Source: an uncultured SAR116 cluster alpha proteobacterium (GTDB lineage: Bacteria > Pseudomonadota > Alphaproteobacteria > Puniceispirillales > Puniceispirillaceae). From it: a DNA stretch of 64,000 bases. A program made the position numbers and the translations under genes. This document shows, in pieces, positions 55,135 through 64,000 of the stretch (the stretch's first letter is position 1; each line of letters starts with the position of its first letter). The stretch is taken from contig CACNQE010000001.1 in the NCBI GenBank assembly GCA_902622515.1, positions 124,001-188,000 on the forward strand. The letters are read 5' to 3'. The notes under the pieces were generated by a model. The model was not told where the DNA came from, did no database searches, and saw nothing but the letters and a program-made list of their open reading frames with translations.

Positions 55135-56267
55135 TAAGACCTATCCCTATTGCGGTTAATCGACTTCAAGTTTTTAATTTTTGTGCTAATGGGAAGATTG
55201 ATTTTAAAATGTGTTTCACCCACGCATGAGCTTACATCAATAGCCCCACCATGCTCTGAAACGACTGAAGCCACAAGGGCTAAACCTAGTCCAGAACCAC
55301 CTGATTTATTAGATACAAAGGGCTCAAATGCATAACCCAATAACTCGGGTGAAATTCCGCTGCCAGTATCAATAACATCTATTTGAAGAGGCAAATGATT
55401 TAATCCATATTGGTCAGAAGTAGAATGTGGAGAAGATAATGCGTAAGAGGTTTTAATAATCAAATTATCATTTTTCTGAGTAGCTTCAGACGCATTTTTA
55501 AATAGATTAAGAAAAAGTTGGATAAAAAGATCTCTATCTGCATCAATCATTGGTAATGACGGGTCAAAATCTCTCTGAATAATCAGATGTTTTCCATAGG
55601 ACGCTTCGATGACCATCAAACAATGGTCTAAAATTTCATGTATATTAATTTCTTCTAATTGAAGGGGTTTATCTGCAGAGAGCTTTTCAATTCTCTCCAG
55701 TAATTTTATGATTCGATCAGTTTCCGTCACAATAAGATGACTTAATTCTTGATTTTCTTTTCCAAGTTCTAACTCCAAAAGTTGAGCAGCTCCTTTAATG
55801 CCAGCTAATGGATTCCTGATCTCATGTGCTAAAAGTGCTGTTACTTTTGACATAGATAAAGCTGCACCCTTAAATAAGTTTCGAGATTTTGCAACCTGCT
55901 CAAGCGTATTTTTTTGCAATGAAATAACAATAAATTCGTCATTTGCATCGAATAGGCCAACTTGGATATTAACAATCGTTTCTTTCAATCTAGGTGCAGT
56001 TATGCCTACGGAATGCTCACTTAGCGAACTTTTCGTCAGCCTTGCTCTCGAAATCATTTTAATTAAAACCGAGTTTGAGCTGAAATATTCTTCTGCAGAA
56101 CCTCCATTTAAAATCGCAAGACTTGAATTAAAAAAAATCTCAGCTGCATGATTGATCCATACAAAAAAATTATTTTTATCAATTATAATTATTGGGTACG
56201 GTAATGAATCTAATACAGCATAGCCCGCTGGAAGAGACACCAAATCATCTAATATATCTGACTGCAC
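55134..56267 (-). CDS. ntrB: Nitrogen regulation histidine kinase NtrB
   Basis: 377-aa cytoplasmic kinase/phosphatase for NtrC, normally controlled by PII. N-terminal PAS (residues ~20-120), HisKA with H148 in LLAHEIRNPLAGIKGAAQLL, then HATPase with N-box LFKNASEA, DTGSGI and GGSGLGLALV. All catalytic motifs are intact, unlike its partner's ATPase domain. Starts with GTG overlapping the dusB stop as TAGTG; stops inside the ntrC start as TAATG. Confidence 0.95.
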   Translation of the reverse strand: MQSDILDDLVSLPAGYAVLDSLPYPIIIIDKNNFFVWINHAAEIFFNSSLAILNGGSAEEYFSSNSVLIKMISRARLTKSSLSEHSVGITAPRLKETIVNIQVGLFDANDEFIVISLQKNTLEQVAKSRNLFKGAALSMSKVTALLAHEIRNPLAGIKGAAQLLELELGKENQELSHLIVTETDRIIKLLERIEKLSADKPLQLEEINIHEILDHCLMVIEASYGKHLIIQRDFDPSLPMIDADRDLFIQLFLNLFKNASEATQKNDNLIIKTSYALSSPHSTSDQYGLNHLPLQIDVIDTGSGISPELLGYAFEPFVSNKSGGSGLGLALVASVVSEHGGAIDVSSCVGETHFKINLPISTKIKNLKSINRNRDRS

Positions 56268-57247
56268 TAAGCCGCCTCACATTGCTTTTCAAAAAATCTA
56301 TCAACAGCCTTAAACACTATACTTGAATTATGAGTATTGTTGGCGACATCGCGTAAAGCAGCGGAGCCAGGCAAACCATAAGCATACCAAGCAATATGTT
56401 TACGAGCAAGGCGCATACCATTCGAACCGTAGCAGACAAGCATATCTTCTAAATGAGCTAGCATTATATCTCTTCTTTGATTGATAGTTGGTGTATTTCT
56501 TATTCTTTTCTTGGACAATAAATCTCCCGCTTGACCTATTATCCATGGTCTTCCCTGAGACCCTCTTCCAATCATAACACCATGTGCGCGTGAAAGTTTC
56601 ATTGCTGTTTCTACATCATTCAAGTTATTTATATCCCCGTTCACTAGAACGGGAATTGAAACCTTCTCTACTGTTTTTTTTATTTCATACCAATCAGCTT
56701 TACCCTTATACATCTGGTTACGCGTTCTACCATGCACAACTAGCATTTTAATGCCTACATCCTCAGCAATCATGCCAATTTCAGGCGCGTTCTTATTCTT
56801 ATCGTTCCATCCCAATCGCATCTTCAATGTAACAGGAACACCTACTGAATTTACAACAGCAGAACAAATGTTTGCAGTTTGTTCAGGATATTGCATAAGC
56901 GCAGACCCAGAATACCTCCCTGTAACTTTTTTTGCAGGACAACCAAGATTAATATCAATTAATGATGCCCCAAGTTGTTCTGAAATTTTTGCAGCCTCTG
57001 CCATAATTTCTGGCTCCCATCCGGCCAGTTGAATTGAAAGAGGCGCCTCTTCTTTTGCAGAGAATTTAAGCTTTCTAATTTCTTTTTTTAATGAATTTAA
57101 AACAGCATGACTTGCAATCATTTCTGAAACTACAAGACCCCCACCTAATGATCGCACAATTCTCCGAAATGGCTGGTCTGTAATTCCAGACATCGGTGCT
57201 AATACCGCAGCATGTGGAAGTTTTATTGATCCAATGTTAAGTTGCAT
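56267..57247 (-). CDS. dusB: tRNA-dihydrouridine synthase DusB (NifR3)
   Basis: 326-aa FMN enzyme reducing uridines in tRNA D-loops. TIM-barrel start APMSGITDQPFRRIVRSLGG, catalytic Cys in INLGCPAKKVTGRYSGSALM, then KMRLGW, VHGRTRNQMYKGKADW and GVMIGRGSQGRPW. As nifR3 it classically begins the ntrBC operon in alphaproteobacteria, and here overlaps ntrB by one base. Divergent from ispDF with a 119-bp gap. Confidence 0.96.
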   Translation of the reverse strand: MQLNIGSIKLPHAAVLAPMSGITDQPFRRIVRSLGGGLVVSEMIASHAVLNSLKKEIRKLKFSAKEEAPLSIQLAGWEPEIMAEAAKISEQLGASLIDINLGCPAKKVTGRYSGSALMQYPEQTANICSAVVNSVGVPVTLKMRLGWNDKNKNAPEIGMIAEDVGIKMLVVHGRTRNQMYKGKADWYEIKKTVEKVSIPVLVNGDINNLNDVETAMKLSRAHGVMIGRGSQGRPWIIGQAGDLLSKKRIRNTPTINQRRDIMLAHLEDMLVCYGSNGMRLARKHIAWYAYGLPGSAALRDVANNTHNSSIVFKAVDRFFEKQCEAA

Positions 57248-57366
57248 AACAAATACTCAGCATTTATATATTGCATAAATAATAGGCAATAATTTCTACA
57301 TAATCTACTAAAGAAGTTTAAATTAGCAAAATAGACAAATATTTAACACTATGCTTTAAACAAAAT

Positions 57367-58593
57367 ATGAACAAAAAAACCATTATAGAATTTGACCTTA
57401 TTCTTCTTGCCGCTGGAAAAGGCGAACGTATGGGTTTTAAAAAACAATTTGCGACTATTGGAAATCTTCCAATTTGGAGAATTGCTTTGGACCAAATAAG
57501 AACTCATTCATCTTGTAAAACTGTTATTATTGTATTTCCAAAAAACGCTTATATTGACAAAACTTTTTTTGATGAAAATCCTGACACTAAGTGGATTCAC
57601 GGAGGTGATACGAGATATATTTCAGTTTGGAATGCCCTAAATTTCTATGAGACACAAAGTTCACAAAAACCCTATTTAGCAATCCATGATGCCGCAAGAC
57701 CTATCTTGCCACATTCCGTCTTGGATGAAATGATACTCAAACTTGAACAAGGTGAAAAAGCTGTCATACCAGTCCTAAATGCCAGCGATACGATTAAAAC
57801 ATACTCTTTCCCTTATATAATTAGTACATTAAAAAGAGAAGAATTAGTATTTGCGCAAACCCCACAAATATTTAAAACTGAGATAATTCAAAGTAGTTAT
57901 AAAAATTTTTTCTCAAACAAACGGAGTGATAAGCTAGCTGAATTAGCTTTCAATCCAAGCGATGACTCGGGTCTTGTTGAATTAAATGGGACCAAGGTTG
58001 CTGTAGTACCTGGAAGCCAAAAATTGCAAAAACTTACTATAAAAGAGGATTATGATTATTTGAAACATATCCTTGAAGAACGTTTTGAGACAAGAGTTGC
58101 AACTGGCTATGATGTGCATAAATTTCGTCCTTGGGGTGATAATGAAACAAGACGTAAAATTATGATATGTGGAGTTGAAATTGAACATGATGCAGCAATA
58201 GAGGCGCACTCGGACGGTGATGTAGGTATTCATGCACTTTGTGATGCTATTTTTGGGTGTTTAGCAGATGGTGACATCGGGAGCCATTTTCCACCCAATG
58301 ATGAAAAATGGAAAAATGTTAATTCAGAAATTTTTTTAGAGTATGCTATACAAAAAGTGATTGATGCTGGTGCGAAAATAAATTTTCTTGATATAACTGT
58401 AATTTGTGAATTACCAAAAATTGGACCAGAACGTATTAAAATGAAAAAACGTTTAGCTAGTATCTGTAATCTTCCAATTGAACGAATATCCATTAAAGCT
58501 ACCACCTCAGAAACACTCGGATTTGCGGGCAGAAAGGAAGGATTGAGCGCAATAGCAACAGTAACATTAATTCTGCCAATAAATACCGATTAA
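57367..58593 (+). CDS. ispDF: Bifunctional IspD/IspF (isoprenoid biosynthesis)
   Basis: 408-aa fusion acting at two steps of the MEP pathway. Residues ~1-235 are the cytidylyltransferase (LLAAGKGERMGFKKQF, HDAARPILP). Residues ~242-408 are the MECDP synthase with zinc ligands in GYDVHKFRPW, AHSDGDVGIHALCDAIFG and DIGSHFPP; TTSETLGFAGRKEGL closes the active site. The fusion is usual in alphaproteobacteria. Followed by pgpA after 12 bases. Confidence 0.96.
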   Translation: MNKKTIIEFDLILLAAGKGERMGFKKQFATIGNLPIWRIALDQIRTHSSCKTVIIVFPKNAYIDKTFFDENPDTKWIHGGDTRYISVWNALNFYETQSSQKPYLAIHDAARPILPHSVLDEMILKLEQGEKAVIPVLNASDTIKTYSFPYIISTLKREELVFAQTPQIFKTEIIQSSYKNFFSNKRSDKLAELAFNPSDDSGLVELNGTKVAVVPGSQKLQKLTIKEDYDYLKHILEERFETRVATGYDVHKFRPWGDNETRRKIMICGVEIEHDAAIEAHSDGDVGIHALCDAIFGCLADGDIGSHFPPNDEKWKNVNSEIFLEYAIQKVIDAGAKINFLDITVICELPKIGPERIKMKKRLASICNLPIERISIKATTSETLGFAGRKEGLSAIATVTLILPINTD

Positions 58594-58605
58594 GGATAGG
58601 CAAAA

Positions 58606-59061
58606 ATGAGTAACCCATTGCACTTTTTTCTGTGCCAACTTGCAACATTAGGACCTATTGGTAGAAGTTTACCAGCACCTGGCACTGCTGGGTCTTTAGT
58701 GGCTATTATATTAGGATATTATTTGCTTCCAATTGGTTGGTTACCCTTCTTAGTTTTAACAGTATTAGTTACTGTTACTGGTGTATTTGCAGCAGATATT
58801 TACTCAAAAGATACAAATACTCATGACTCAGGAAAAATTATTATAGATGAAGTATCTGGACAATGGATAACCTTGCTATTTATCCCTTATGACAATTTAT
58901 ATTTTATTGCAGCCTTTCTTTTATTTAGGCTATTCGATATTATCAAATGTTGGCCTGTTAGCTGGGCTGAGAGGTTAACTGGTGGGATAGGAGTGATGGC
59001 CGATGATTTAGTTGCAGGTTTGATGGCTGGAATAATTCTTTTTGGTTTTAGTAATTGGTAG
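58606..59061 (+). CDS. pgpA: Phosphatidylglycerophosphatase A
   Basis: 151-aa membrane enzyme that dephosphorylates phosphatidylglycerophosphate. Motifs GRSLPAPGTAGSLVAI, KDTNTHDSGKIIIDEVSGQW (metal-binding DE) and GIGVMADDLVAGLMAG match the family. About four hydrophobic helices. Second gene of the ispDF-pgpA-cinA operon. Confidence 0.94.
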   Translation: MSNPLHFFLCQLATLGPIGRSLPAPGTAGSLVAIILGYYLLPIGWLPFLVLTVLVTVTGVFAADIYSKDTNTHDSGKIIIDEVSGQWITLLFIPYDNLYFIAAFLLFRLFDIIKCWPVSWAERLTGGIGVMADDLVAGLMAGIILFGFSNW

Positions 59062-59071
59062 GAAATTAAAA

Positions 59072-59557
59072 GTGGAAAAGATATCGTTTTATGCAAAAGA
59101 CCTCATATTGAGTCTTAAACAAAAAGGGGAACGCGTCTGTTGCGCAGAATCTTGCACCGGTGGGATGATAACAGCAGCTCTAACTGAGATTCCTGGCTCA
59201 TCTTCTGTTCTTTCAAGAGGATTTATAACCTACAGCAATCAGTCAAAAATAGATATGCTAGGCGTTAGGCTAAAAACACTAGAATTGCATGGAGCAGTGT
59301 CTGGACAAACGGTTTCCGAAATGGCAAGTGGCGCCATTACCGCAAGCAATGGAGAAGCAGACTACGCCATCGCTGTTTCTGGTGTTGCTGGGCCAGATGG
59401 AGGCAATAAAGAAAAACCAGTAGGACTAGTTTATATTTGTATTCTAAAAAAAGGCGAAGTTGGCGAAATAAAAAAATACATGTTCAGTGGGGATAGACAT
59501 TCAGTTCGTTATCAAACGGTTGTGAAAGCGTTAGACAGCCTTGCTCAATTAGTATGA
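59072..59557 (+). CDS. pncC: Nicotinamide-nucleotide amidohydrolase (PncC, CinA C-terminal type)
   Basis: 161-aa stand-alone CinA C-terminal domain that deamidates NMN in pyridine-nucleotide recycling. Signatures are VCCAESCTGGMITAALTEIPGSS and AIAVSGVAGPDGGNKEKPVG with the catalytic Ser/Thr region. Start GTG at 59072 with TAGGA about 9 bases before it, 10 bases after the pgpA stop; an in-frame TTG at 59042 lies inside pgpA. Overlaps the convergent ratA by 13 bases. Confidence 0.93.
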   Translation: MEKISFYAKDLILSLKQKGERVCCAESCTGGMITAALTEIPGSSSVLSRGFITYSNQSKIDMLGVRLKTLELHGAVSGQTVSEMASGAITASNGEADYAIAVSGVAGPDGGNKEKPVGLVYICILKKGEVGEIKKYMFSGDRHSVRYQTVVKALDSLAQLV

Positions 59558-59994
59558 TTTAAATTTTTGTAAAGTGCGTCCGCTCTATTTTCAAATGCTT
59601 TGACCATTCGCCTAACAGCCTCTGTAAATAAGCTTTCCATTACAGTTTGTAGTAATCTGTTTTTAAATTCAAAATCCACATAAAAATCTATCTCACATCC
59701 GTTGTTATGCGGCGAAAACTTCCAATGATTTTGAAGATATTTAAATGGGCCATCTGCATAACTAGTATCTATGATAAGTGTCTCCTTATCAATTATTACC
59801 TTAGATGTGAATTGTTCTTTAAATATCTGAAAACCAATAATTAATTCTGCAACGATTTCTTTTTCAGTTTCTGACCTTATTCTAGAAGCAAGACACCAAG
59901 GAAGAAATTCTGGATATCGCCTTACATCGGCAACTAAATCAAATAAATCTTCTGGCTTATGGTTTATTATTTTTTTTTCCGAGTGAATTGTCAT
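59545..59994 (-). CDS. START-like Coq10/RatA family protein
   Basis: 149-aa SRPBCC (polyketide-cyclase / Coq10) domain. LFDLVADVRRYPEFLPWC and the end VRRMVKAFENRADALY are the family marks. Members bind ubiquinone or lipids, and the bacterial RatA name reflects a reported ribosome role that is debated. The start overlaps the lipA stop (TAATG). Confidence 0.88.
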   Translation of the reverse strand: MTIHSEKKIINHKPEDLFDLVADVRRYPEFLPWCLASRIRSETEKEIVAELIIGFQIFKEQFTSKVIIDKETLIIDTSYADGPFKYLQNHWKFSPHNNGCEIDFYVDFEFKNRLLQTVMESLFTEAVRRMVKAFENRADALYKNLNHTN

Positions 59995-60941
59995 TATGTG
60001 AGCATTTTTTCTCGTGCTTGTTTTAAAGCTGCGAAATCGGCATCAGCGTGATACGAAGAGCGTGTTAATGGTGTAGATGCCATCATCAAAAAACCTTTTT
60101 GCTTACCCAATCCTGCAAAATAAGAAAATGCATCTGGTGTTACGAATCTATCAACAGGTGCATGTTTTGGAGTTGGTTGGAGATATTGACCAATCGTCAT
60201 AAAATCAACCTGAGCCTCTCTTAAATCATCCATTATAGAGGCCACTTCATCATCTGTTTCGCCAAGTCCAACCATTATTCCGGATTTAGTAAAAATCATT
60301 GAATCCATTTTTTTTACTTGAGCCAATAATGAAAGAGAATGCTCGAAACGAGCACCAGGTCTAATGCTACGATATAACCTTGGCACAGTCTCCATATTAT
60401 GATTAAACACATCTGGCTTTGCGCTAACCACAATCTCTAAGGCACCAGGTTTTCGAAGAAAATCAGGTGTGAGAATTTCAATAGTGGTAATTGGAGATAT
60501 TCTGCGTATGGCTGTTATTGTTTGGGCAAAATGATGAGCGCCTCCATCTTCTAAATCATCTCTGTCAACTGAAGTAATAACCACATGATTTAGCCTTAAT
60601 TTTGCCACTGCCTGAGCAACATTATCTGGTTCATATGGATCTATAGATTCTGGCCTCCCGGTCGCAATATTACAAAAAGCACAAGCTCGTGTACAAATTG
60701 AACCAAGAATCATCATCGTTGCATGTTTTTTAGACCAACATTCGCCAATATTTGGACATGCTGCCTCTTCACAAACAGTAACCAGATTTAAATCACGCAT
60801 TAGATTACGCGTTTCCAAAAATTTATCACTATTGGGGGCTTTCACTCTTAACCATTCTGGACGTTTTGGTTGAGGGATAGGTTTATTTTTTTGTTTTTCT
60901 GGGTGGCGTTTGCCCCCAATCGTTCTATTAGGAGTTGGCAA
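59994..60941 (-). CDS. lipA: Lipoyl synthase
   Basis: 315-aa radical SAM enzyme inserting two sulfurs into octanoyl-lysine on E2 subunits. The auxiliary cluster motif is [12 protein letters not shown], the radical SAM motif CTRACAFC, and the C-terminal Ser ligand is in [10 protein letters not shown]. Start proposed at TTG 60941, where AGGAAG sits 5 bases upstream; another TTG at 60974 extends the frame without a ribosome site. Adjacent to lpdA and pdhC whose E2 it serves. Confidence 0.95.
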   Translation of the reverse strand: MPTPNRTIGGKRHPEKQKNKPIPQPKRPEWLRVKAPNSDKFLETRNLMRDLNLVTVCEEAACPNIGECWSKKHATMMILGSICTRACAFCNIATGRPESIDPYEPDNVAQAVAKLRLNHVVITSVDRDDLEDGGAHHFAQTITAIRRISPITTIEILTPDFLRKPGALEIVVSAKPDVFNHNMETVPRLYRSIRPGARFEHSLSLLAQVKKMDSMIFTKSGIMVGLGETDDEVASIMDDLREAQVDFMTIGQYLQPTPKHAPVDRFVTPDAFSYFAGLGKQKGFLMMASTPLTRSSYHADADFAALKQAREKMLT

Positions 60942-61004
60942 TATTACTTCCTTTACATCCTTAAAGCAGTTCAATTTATATTAAAGTCATGTAATTTATT
61001 TATT

Positions 61005-62417
61005 CTAGAAATGGATCGCTCTATCAAAGGCGTCAAGAACGGACTCATGCATTGCCTCAGAAATTGTAGGATGCGGGAAGACTGTGTGCATTAATTCAGC
61101 TTCTGTTGTTTCGAGAGTTCTTGCGATTGCATAACCTTGTATCATTTCGGTTACTTCTGCTCCTATCAAATGCGCACCTAATAGCGCTCCTGTTTTTGAA
61201 CAGAATATTGTTTTAATCAGCCCTTCATCTTCTCCCATAGCTATAGCCTTACCATTTGCAAGAAGTGGAAAGCGCCCTACTTTTATATCATATCCCTCTG
61301 CTTTTGCTTTTTCTTCTGTATATCCAACAGAAGCTATTTGCGGCCTGCAATAGGTGCATCCTGGAATCGCGTCTTCAGACAGTTGATGTATTGATGTCTT
61401 TTTGTTTATGGCTTCAACACAAACAATAGCCTCGTGACTTGCTTTATGGGCGAGCCAAGGTGGGCCAGTAACATCTCCAATAGCATAAACACCTTTAATA
61501 TTAGTGGCACCAAAACCATCCGTTACAATATGGCCTTTTTCTATTTTAACACCAATAGCTTCCAATCCAAGATTTTCTGTATTTCCAATGATGCCAATTG
61601 CCATAATAATTTTTTCAGTGGATATTTTTTGCTTTTTTCCACCAATTATAATAGTTGAAGTAACTCCATTTTTTGATTTAGAAATTGATTCAAGTTTTGC
61701 TGATGTGTAAATTTTAATACCACGTTTCTCAAAAGACTTATGTGCTATGTCTGAAATCTCTTTATCTTCAACATTTAAAATTCTATCCATAGCCTCAACA
61801 ACTATTACATCCACTCCCATATCATTATAAAAACTGGCAAATTCTATTCCAATTGCACCAGAACCAACGACCAATAATGATTTTGGTATTTTTTTTGGTA
61901 TCATTGCATCACGATAAGTTACGATTTTATCACCATCTGCCTCCATACCTGAAATTTCCCGTGGACGAGCACCTGTTGCAAGAAGAATATTTGGAGACTC
62001 TAAAAGATAATTAGTTTTTCCTTCCACAGCAATTTGCCAACCATCAGCTATTTTATTTTGAATTTTTGCAACGCCATCTATAACGGTGATCTTATTTTTC
62101 TTCATAAGATGAGATACACCGATAGACAAGCGCTCTGCTACCTTACGTGAACGTGCAATTACATTCTTTAGATTTATATTTATGCTACCTTCTATCTCAA
62201 TACCAAATTCACTCAAATTTGAGACATTATGCTTGAGTTCTGCTGCACGAAGGAGTGCTTTAGTAGGAATACATCCCCAATTTAAGCAGATACCACCAAG
62301 ATTTTCTTTCTCAACAACTGCCACCTTCTGACCAAGTTGGCTTGCTCTAATGGCACCAACATATCCGCCCGGACCACCACCAACAATGATTAAATCAAAC
62401 TTTTGAGAATCAGTCAT
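61005..62417 (-). CDS. lpdA: Dihydrolipoyl dehydrogenase (E3)
   Basis: 470-aa flavoprotein that reoxidises lipoyl groups in the pyruvate dehydrogenase complex. FAD fold IIVGGGPGGYVGAIRASQLG, redox disulfide C44/C49 in GGICLNWGCIPTK, NAD fold VVGSGAIGIEFASFY, and the C-terminal His-Glu base in HTVFPHPTISEAMHE. 19 bases after pdhC. Confidence 0.97.
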   Translation of the reverse strand: MTDSQKFDLIIVGGGPGGYVGAIRASQLGQKVAVVEKENLGGICLNWGCIPTKALLRAAELKHNVSNLSEFGIEIEGSININLKNVIARSRKVAERLSIGVSHLMKKNKITVIDGVAKIQNKIADGWQIAVEGKTNYLLESPNILLATGARPREISGMEADGDKIVTYRDAMIPKKIPKSLLVVGSGAIGIEFASFYNDMGVDVIVVEAMDRILNVEDKEISDIAHKSFEKRGIKIYTSAKLESISKSKNGVTSTIIIGGKKQKISTEKIIMAIGIIGNTENLGLEAIGVKIEKGHIVTDGFGATNIKGVYAIGDVTGPPWLAHKASHEAIVCVEAINKKTSIHQLSEDAIPGCTYCRPQIASVGYTEEKAKAEGYDIKVGRFPLLANGKAIAMGEDEGLIKTIFCSKTGALLGAHLIGAEVTEMIQGYAIARTLETTEAELMHTVFPHPTISEAMHESVLDAFDRAIHF

Positions 62418-62436
62418 AACCGCCCTTTATAAAAAA

Positions 62437-63747
62437 TTAAATTAGCATTGTAACAGGGTTCTCGATAAACCCTTTAAAAAGCTGTAGCCATTCTGCCCCT
62501 AATGCTCCATCAACAATTCTATGATCAGCGGAGAGTGTTACATTCATGATTGTTGCAACGGCAAGCTCGCCATCTTTAACAACTGCACGTTTTTCTCCTG
62601 CGCCAACAGCTAAAATAGCGCTTTGGGGTGGATTAATTACAGCTGCAAATTCTTTAATACCAAACATTCCTAAATTTGAAATTGTAAAACTGCCACCAGT
62701 ATATTCCTCTGGTTTTAATTTTCCTTCTCTTGCCCTAGCCGCAAGATCCTTTGTTGTAACGGAAAGATCAGATAAACCCATCTTTTCAACGGACCGAATA
62801 ACTGGTGTAATTAAACCACCTTTTATAGCAACTGCCATACATATATCTGCAGTATCAAAATAACGGCATCCATCTTCTTCAAACCAGCCATTTACTTCTG
62901 GCAATTTCTTCAAAGCCATCGCACTTGCCATAATGATCATATCGTTTACCGAAATTTTTATTCCCTCTGGTACCATTTTATTGAGCTGGGCTCTATTGTC
63001 TAATAATCTATCTATATTACATTCGACTGTAAGATAAAAATGTGGAGCCGTTTGCTTAGATAGTTGTAATCTACTAGCAATTGTGCGCCTCATTGCAGAA
63101 TGGGGTATAATCACTCCTTCAGCAGATGTTATTCGCCCTTCATTAAATGCAGAAGTTGCTTTTGTTTCTGATTTGCTAAATGCCAAAATATCACGCTTTA
63201 TGATTCTACCATATGGGCCAGATCCCTTAATTGTCACAAGGTCAATGTCATGTTGTTTTGCAATCCTTCGAGCCAATGGGGTTACAAATACTCGCTTGCC
63301 TGGTTTTTTTATATTTTGACTATCCGCATCACCGAATTTGTTTGCAGCAATGCTGTCTTGTGTTTTGGCTGTGGACGGTTTATTTAGGGAGACCTTATCA
63401 GTTTTTTTGAAATCTTTTTTAGCATCATCTTTTAGCGCATTTACATCAGACCTCATACTGTGGGATGCATTATTAATATTTTCGGATATTTTATCTATAC
63501 TTTCCTCATCCTCCGATAAAACGGCAATTACCGAATTTACCTCTACACCCTCTGTTCCTTCACTAACGACTATCTTAGCAACAATACCATCCTCGATTGC
63601 CTCTACTTCCATTGTTGCCTTATCTGTCTCAATTTCTGCAATTACGTCTCCAGAACGAACCTTATCGCCTTGCTTTACAAGCCATTTTGATAATATACCC
63701 TCTGTCATAGTAGGCGACAGTGCCGGCATTAAAATATCAATTGCCAT
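62437..63747 (-). CDS. pdhC: Pyruvate dehydrogenase E2, dihydrolipoamide acetyltransferase
   Basis: 436-aa E2. One lipoyl domain with lipoyl-lysine K43 in EIETDKATMEVEAI, a linker rich in Asp/Lys/Ser (about 85-140), an E3/E1-binding domain with RVFVTPLARRIAKQHDIDL, and the acetyltransferase core ending in the catalytic SADHRIVDGALGAEWL. Start set at ATG 63747 (AGGAT upstream), which overlaps pdhB by 11 bases; the ATG at 63819 is inside pdhB. Confidence 0.96.
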   Translation of the reverse strand: MAIDILMPALSPTMTEGILSKWLVKQGDKVRSGDVIAEIETDKATMEVEAIEDGIVAKIVVSEGTEGVEVNSVIAVLSEDEESIDKISENINNASHSMRSDVNALKDDAKKDFKKTDKVSLNKPSTAKTQDSIAANKFGDADSQNIKKPGKRVFVTPLARRIAKQHDIDLVTIKGSGPYGRIIKRDILAFSKSETKATSAFNEGRITSAEGVIIPHSAMRRTIASRLQLSKQTAPHFYLTVECNIDRLLDNRAQLNKMVPEGIKISVNDMIIMASAMALKKLPEVNGWFEEDGCRYFDTADICMAVAIKGGLITPVIRSVEKMGLSDLSVTTKDLAARAREGKLKPEEYTGGSFTISNLGMFGIKEFAAVINPPQSAILAVGAGEKRAVVKDGELAVATIMNVTLSADHRIVDGALGAEWLQLFKGFIENPVTMLI

Positions 63748-64000
63748 TTTTAAGATCCTCTTCTGCGTAGCAAATTTGCAAGGCGGACCGAACAATATCA
63801 TCACTCTGCGGTAAAGCAAGCGCTTCTAAATTTGCTGCATAAGGCATTGGAACGTCTTTACCAGTAACTCTCATTATGGGCGCATCTAAATAATCAAATG
63901 CTTTTTCGTTTATCTGCATTCCAAGCTCAGCCCCGATTCCTGCAAAAGGAAACCCCTCTTCACAGGAAACTAGCCTGTTTGTTTTCTTTACTGATTGCAC
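63737..64000 (-). CDS. pdhB: Pyruvate dehydrogenase E1 beta subunit, 5' part outside window
   Basis: C-terminal 87 residues of the E1 beta subunit; the frame runs off the window edge, so the start is not seen. SVKKTNRLVSCEEGFPFAGIGAELG and DVPMPYAANLEALALP are the transketolase C-terminal domain of PdhB. First visible gene of the pdhB-pdhC-lpdA-lipA-ratA unit. Confidence 0.93.
   Translation of the reverse strand: MQSVKKTNRLVSCEEGFPFAGIGAELGMQINEKAFDYLDAPIMRVTGKDVPMPYAANLEALALPQSDDIVRSALQICYAEEDLKNGN

Noticed and set aside
1-64000. CRISPR arrays, rRNA operons, insertion sequences
   Set aside because: No regularly spaced repeats, ribosomal RNA sequence or transposase-like frame was seen anywhere in the window.

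Overview
The window is an AT-rich (roughly two-thirds A+T by eye), densely packed piece of an alphaproteobacterial chromosome. The lineage call rests on gene order: pdhB-pdhC-lpdA-lipA-ratA, ispDF, dusB-ntrB-ntrC-ntrY-ntrX-trkA-dat-hfq, recG/sdhE/mfd and pcm-tolC-valS are all alphaproteobacterial neighbourhoods. Low GC, short spacers, many one- or four-base stop/start overlaps, glycine-betaine and general amino-acid importers and two different photolyases fit an uncultured marine surface-water alphaproteobacterium. The species cannot be named from the sequence. No rRNA, CRISPR array, insertion sequence, integrase or phage gene was seen.

Layout. 1-7.6 kb: end of xthA, an IlvD/Edd dehydratase, valS, a TolC-type porin and a PCMT-like protein. 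7.8-17.8 kb: an accessory metabolic block with a flavin (luciferase-like) monooxygenase divergent from a LysR regulator, a three-subunit molybdenum hydroxylase, an OsmC / thiol-oxidoreductase / cyclase / GST operon and an FAD aromatic-type monooxygenase. It looks like an undescribed catabolic module. 18-24.9 kb: tRNA-Cys, an orphan Dam-type methylase, an EamA-SelD-MnmH selenium operon, a cupin protein and tRNA-Asn. 25.3-32.7 kb: two complete ABC importers (aapJQMP, proXWV), each with a hairpin just after the binding-protein gene. 32.7-39 kb: hflX, a coupled pair of photolyases, a GST/HugZ-like pair and a FrnE-like DsbA protein. 39-47.8 kb: mfd-sdhE, recG, DUF502, mazG, an IMPase and hfq. 47.8-57.2 kb: dat, trkA and the ntrX-ntrY-ntrC-ntrB-dusB block. 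57.4-64 kb: ispDF-pgpA-cinA facing ratA-lipA-lpdA-pdhC-pdhB; pdhB runs off the window.

How the genes connect. The ntr block should sense nitrogen or redox status. However, the AAA+ domain of its NtrC has lost the usable Walker A, the acidic Walker B pair and the GAFTGA loop, and NtrX also lacks GAFTGA, so sigma-54 activation looks lost here. The importers supply amino acids and betaine. SelD with MnmH makes 2-selenouridine in tRNA. The pdh/lip block builds and lipoylates pyruvate dehydrogenase. The 7.8-17.8 kb block and the degenerate NtrC are the parts most worth experimental attention.
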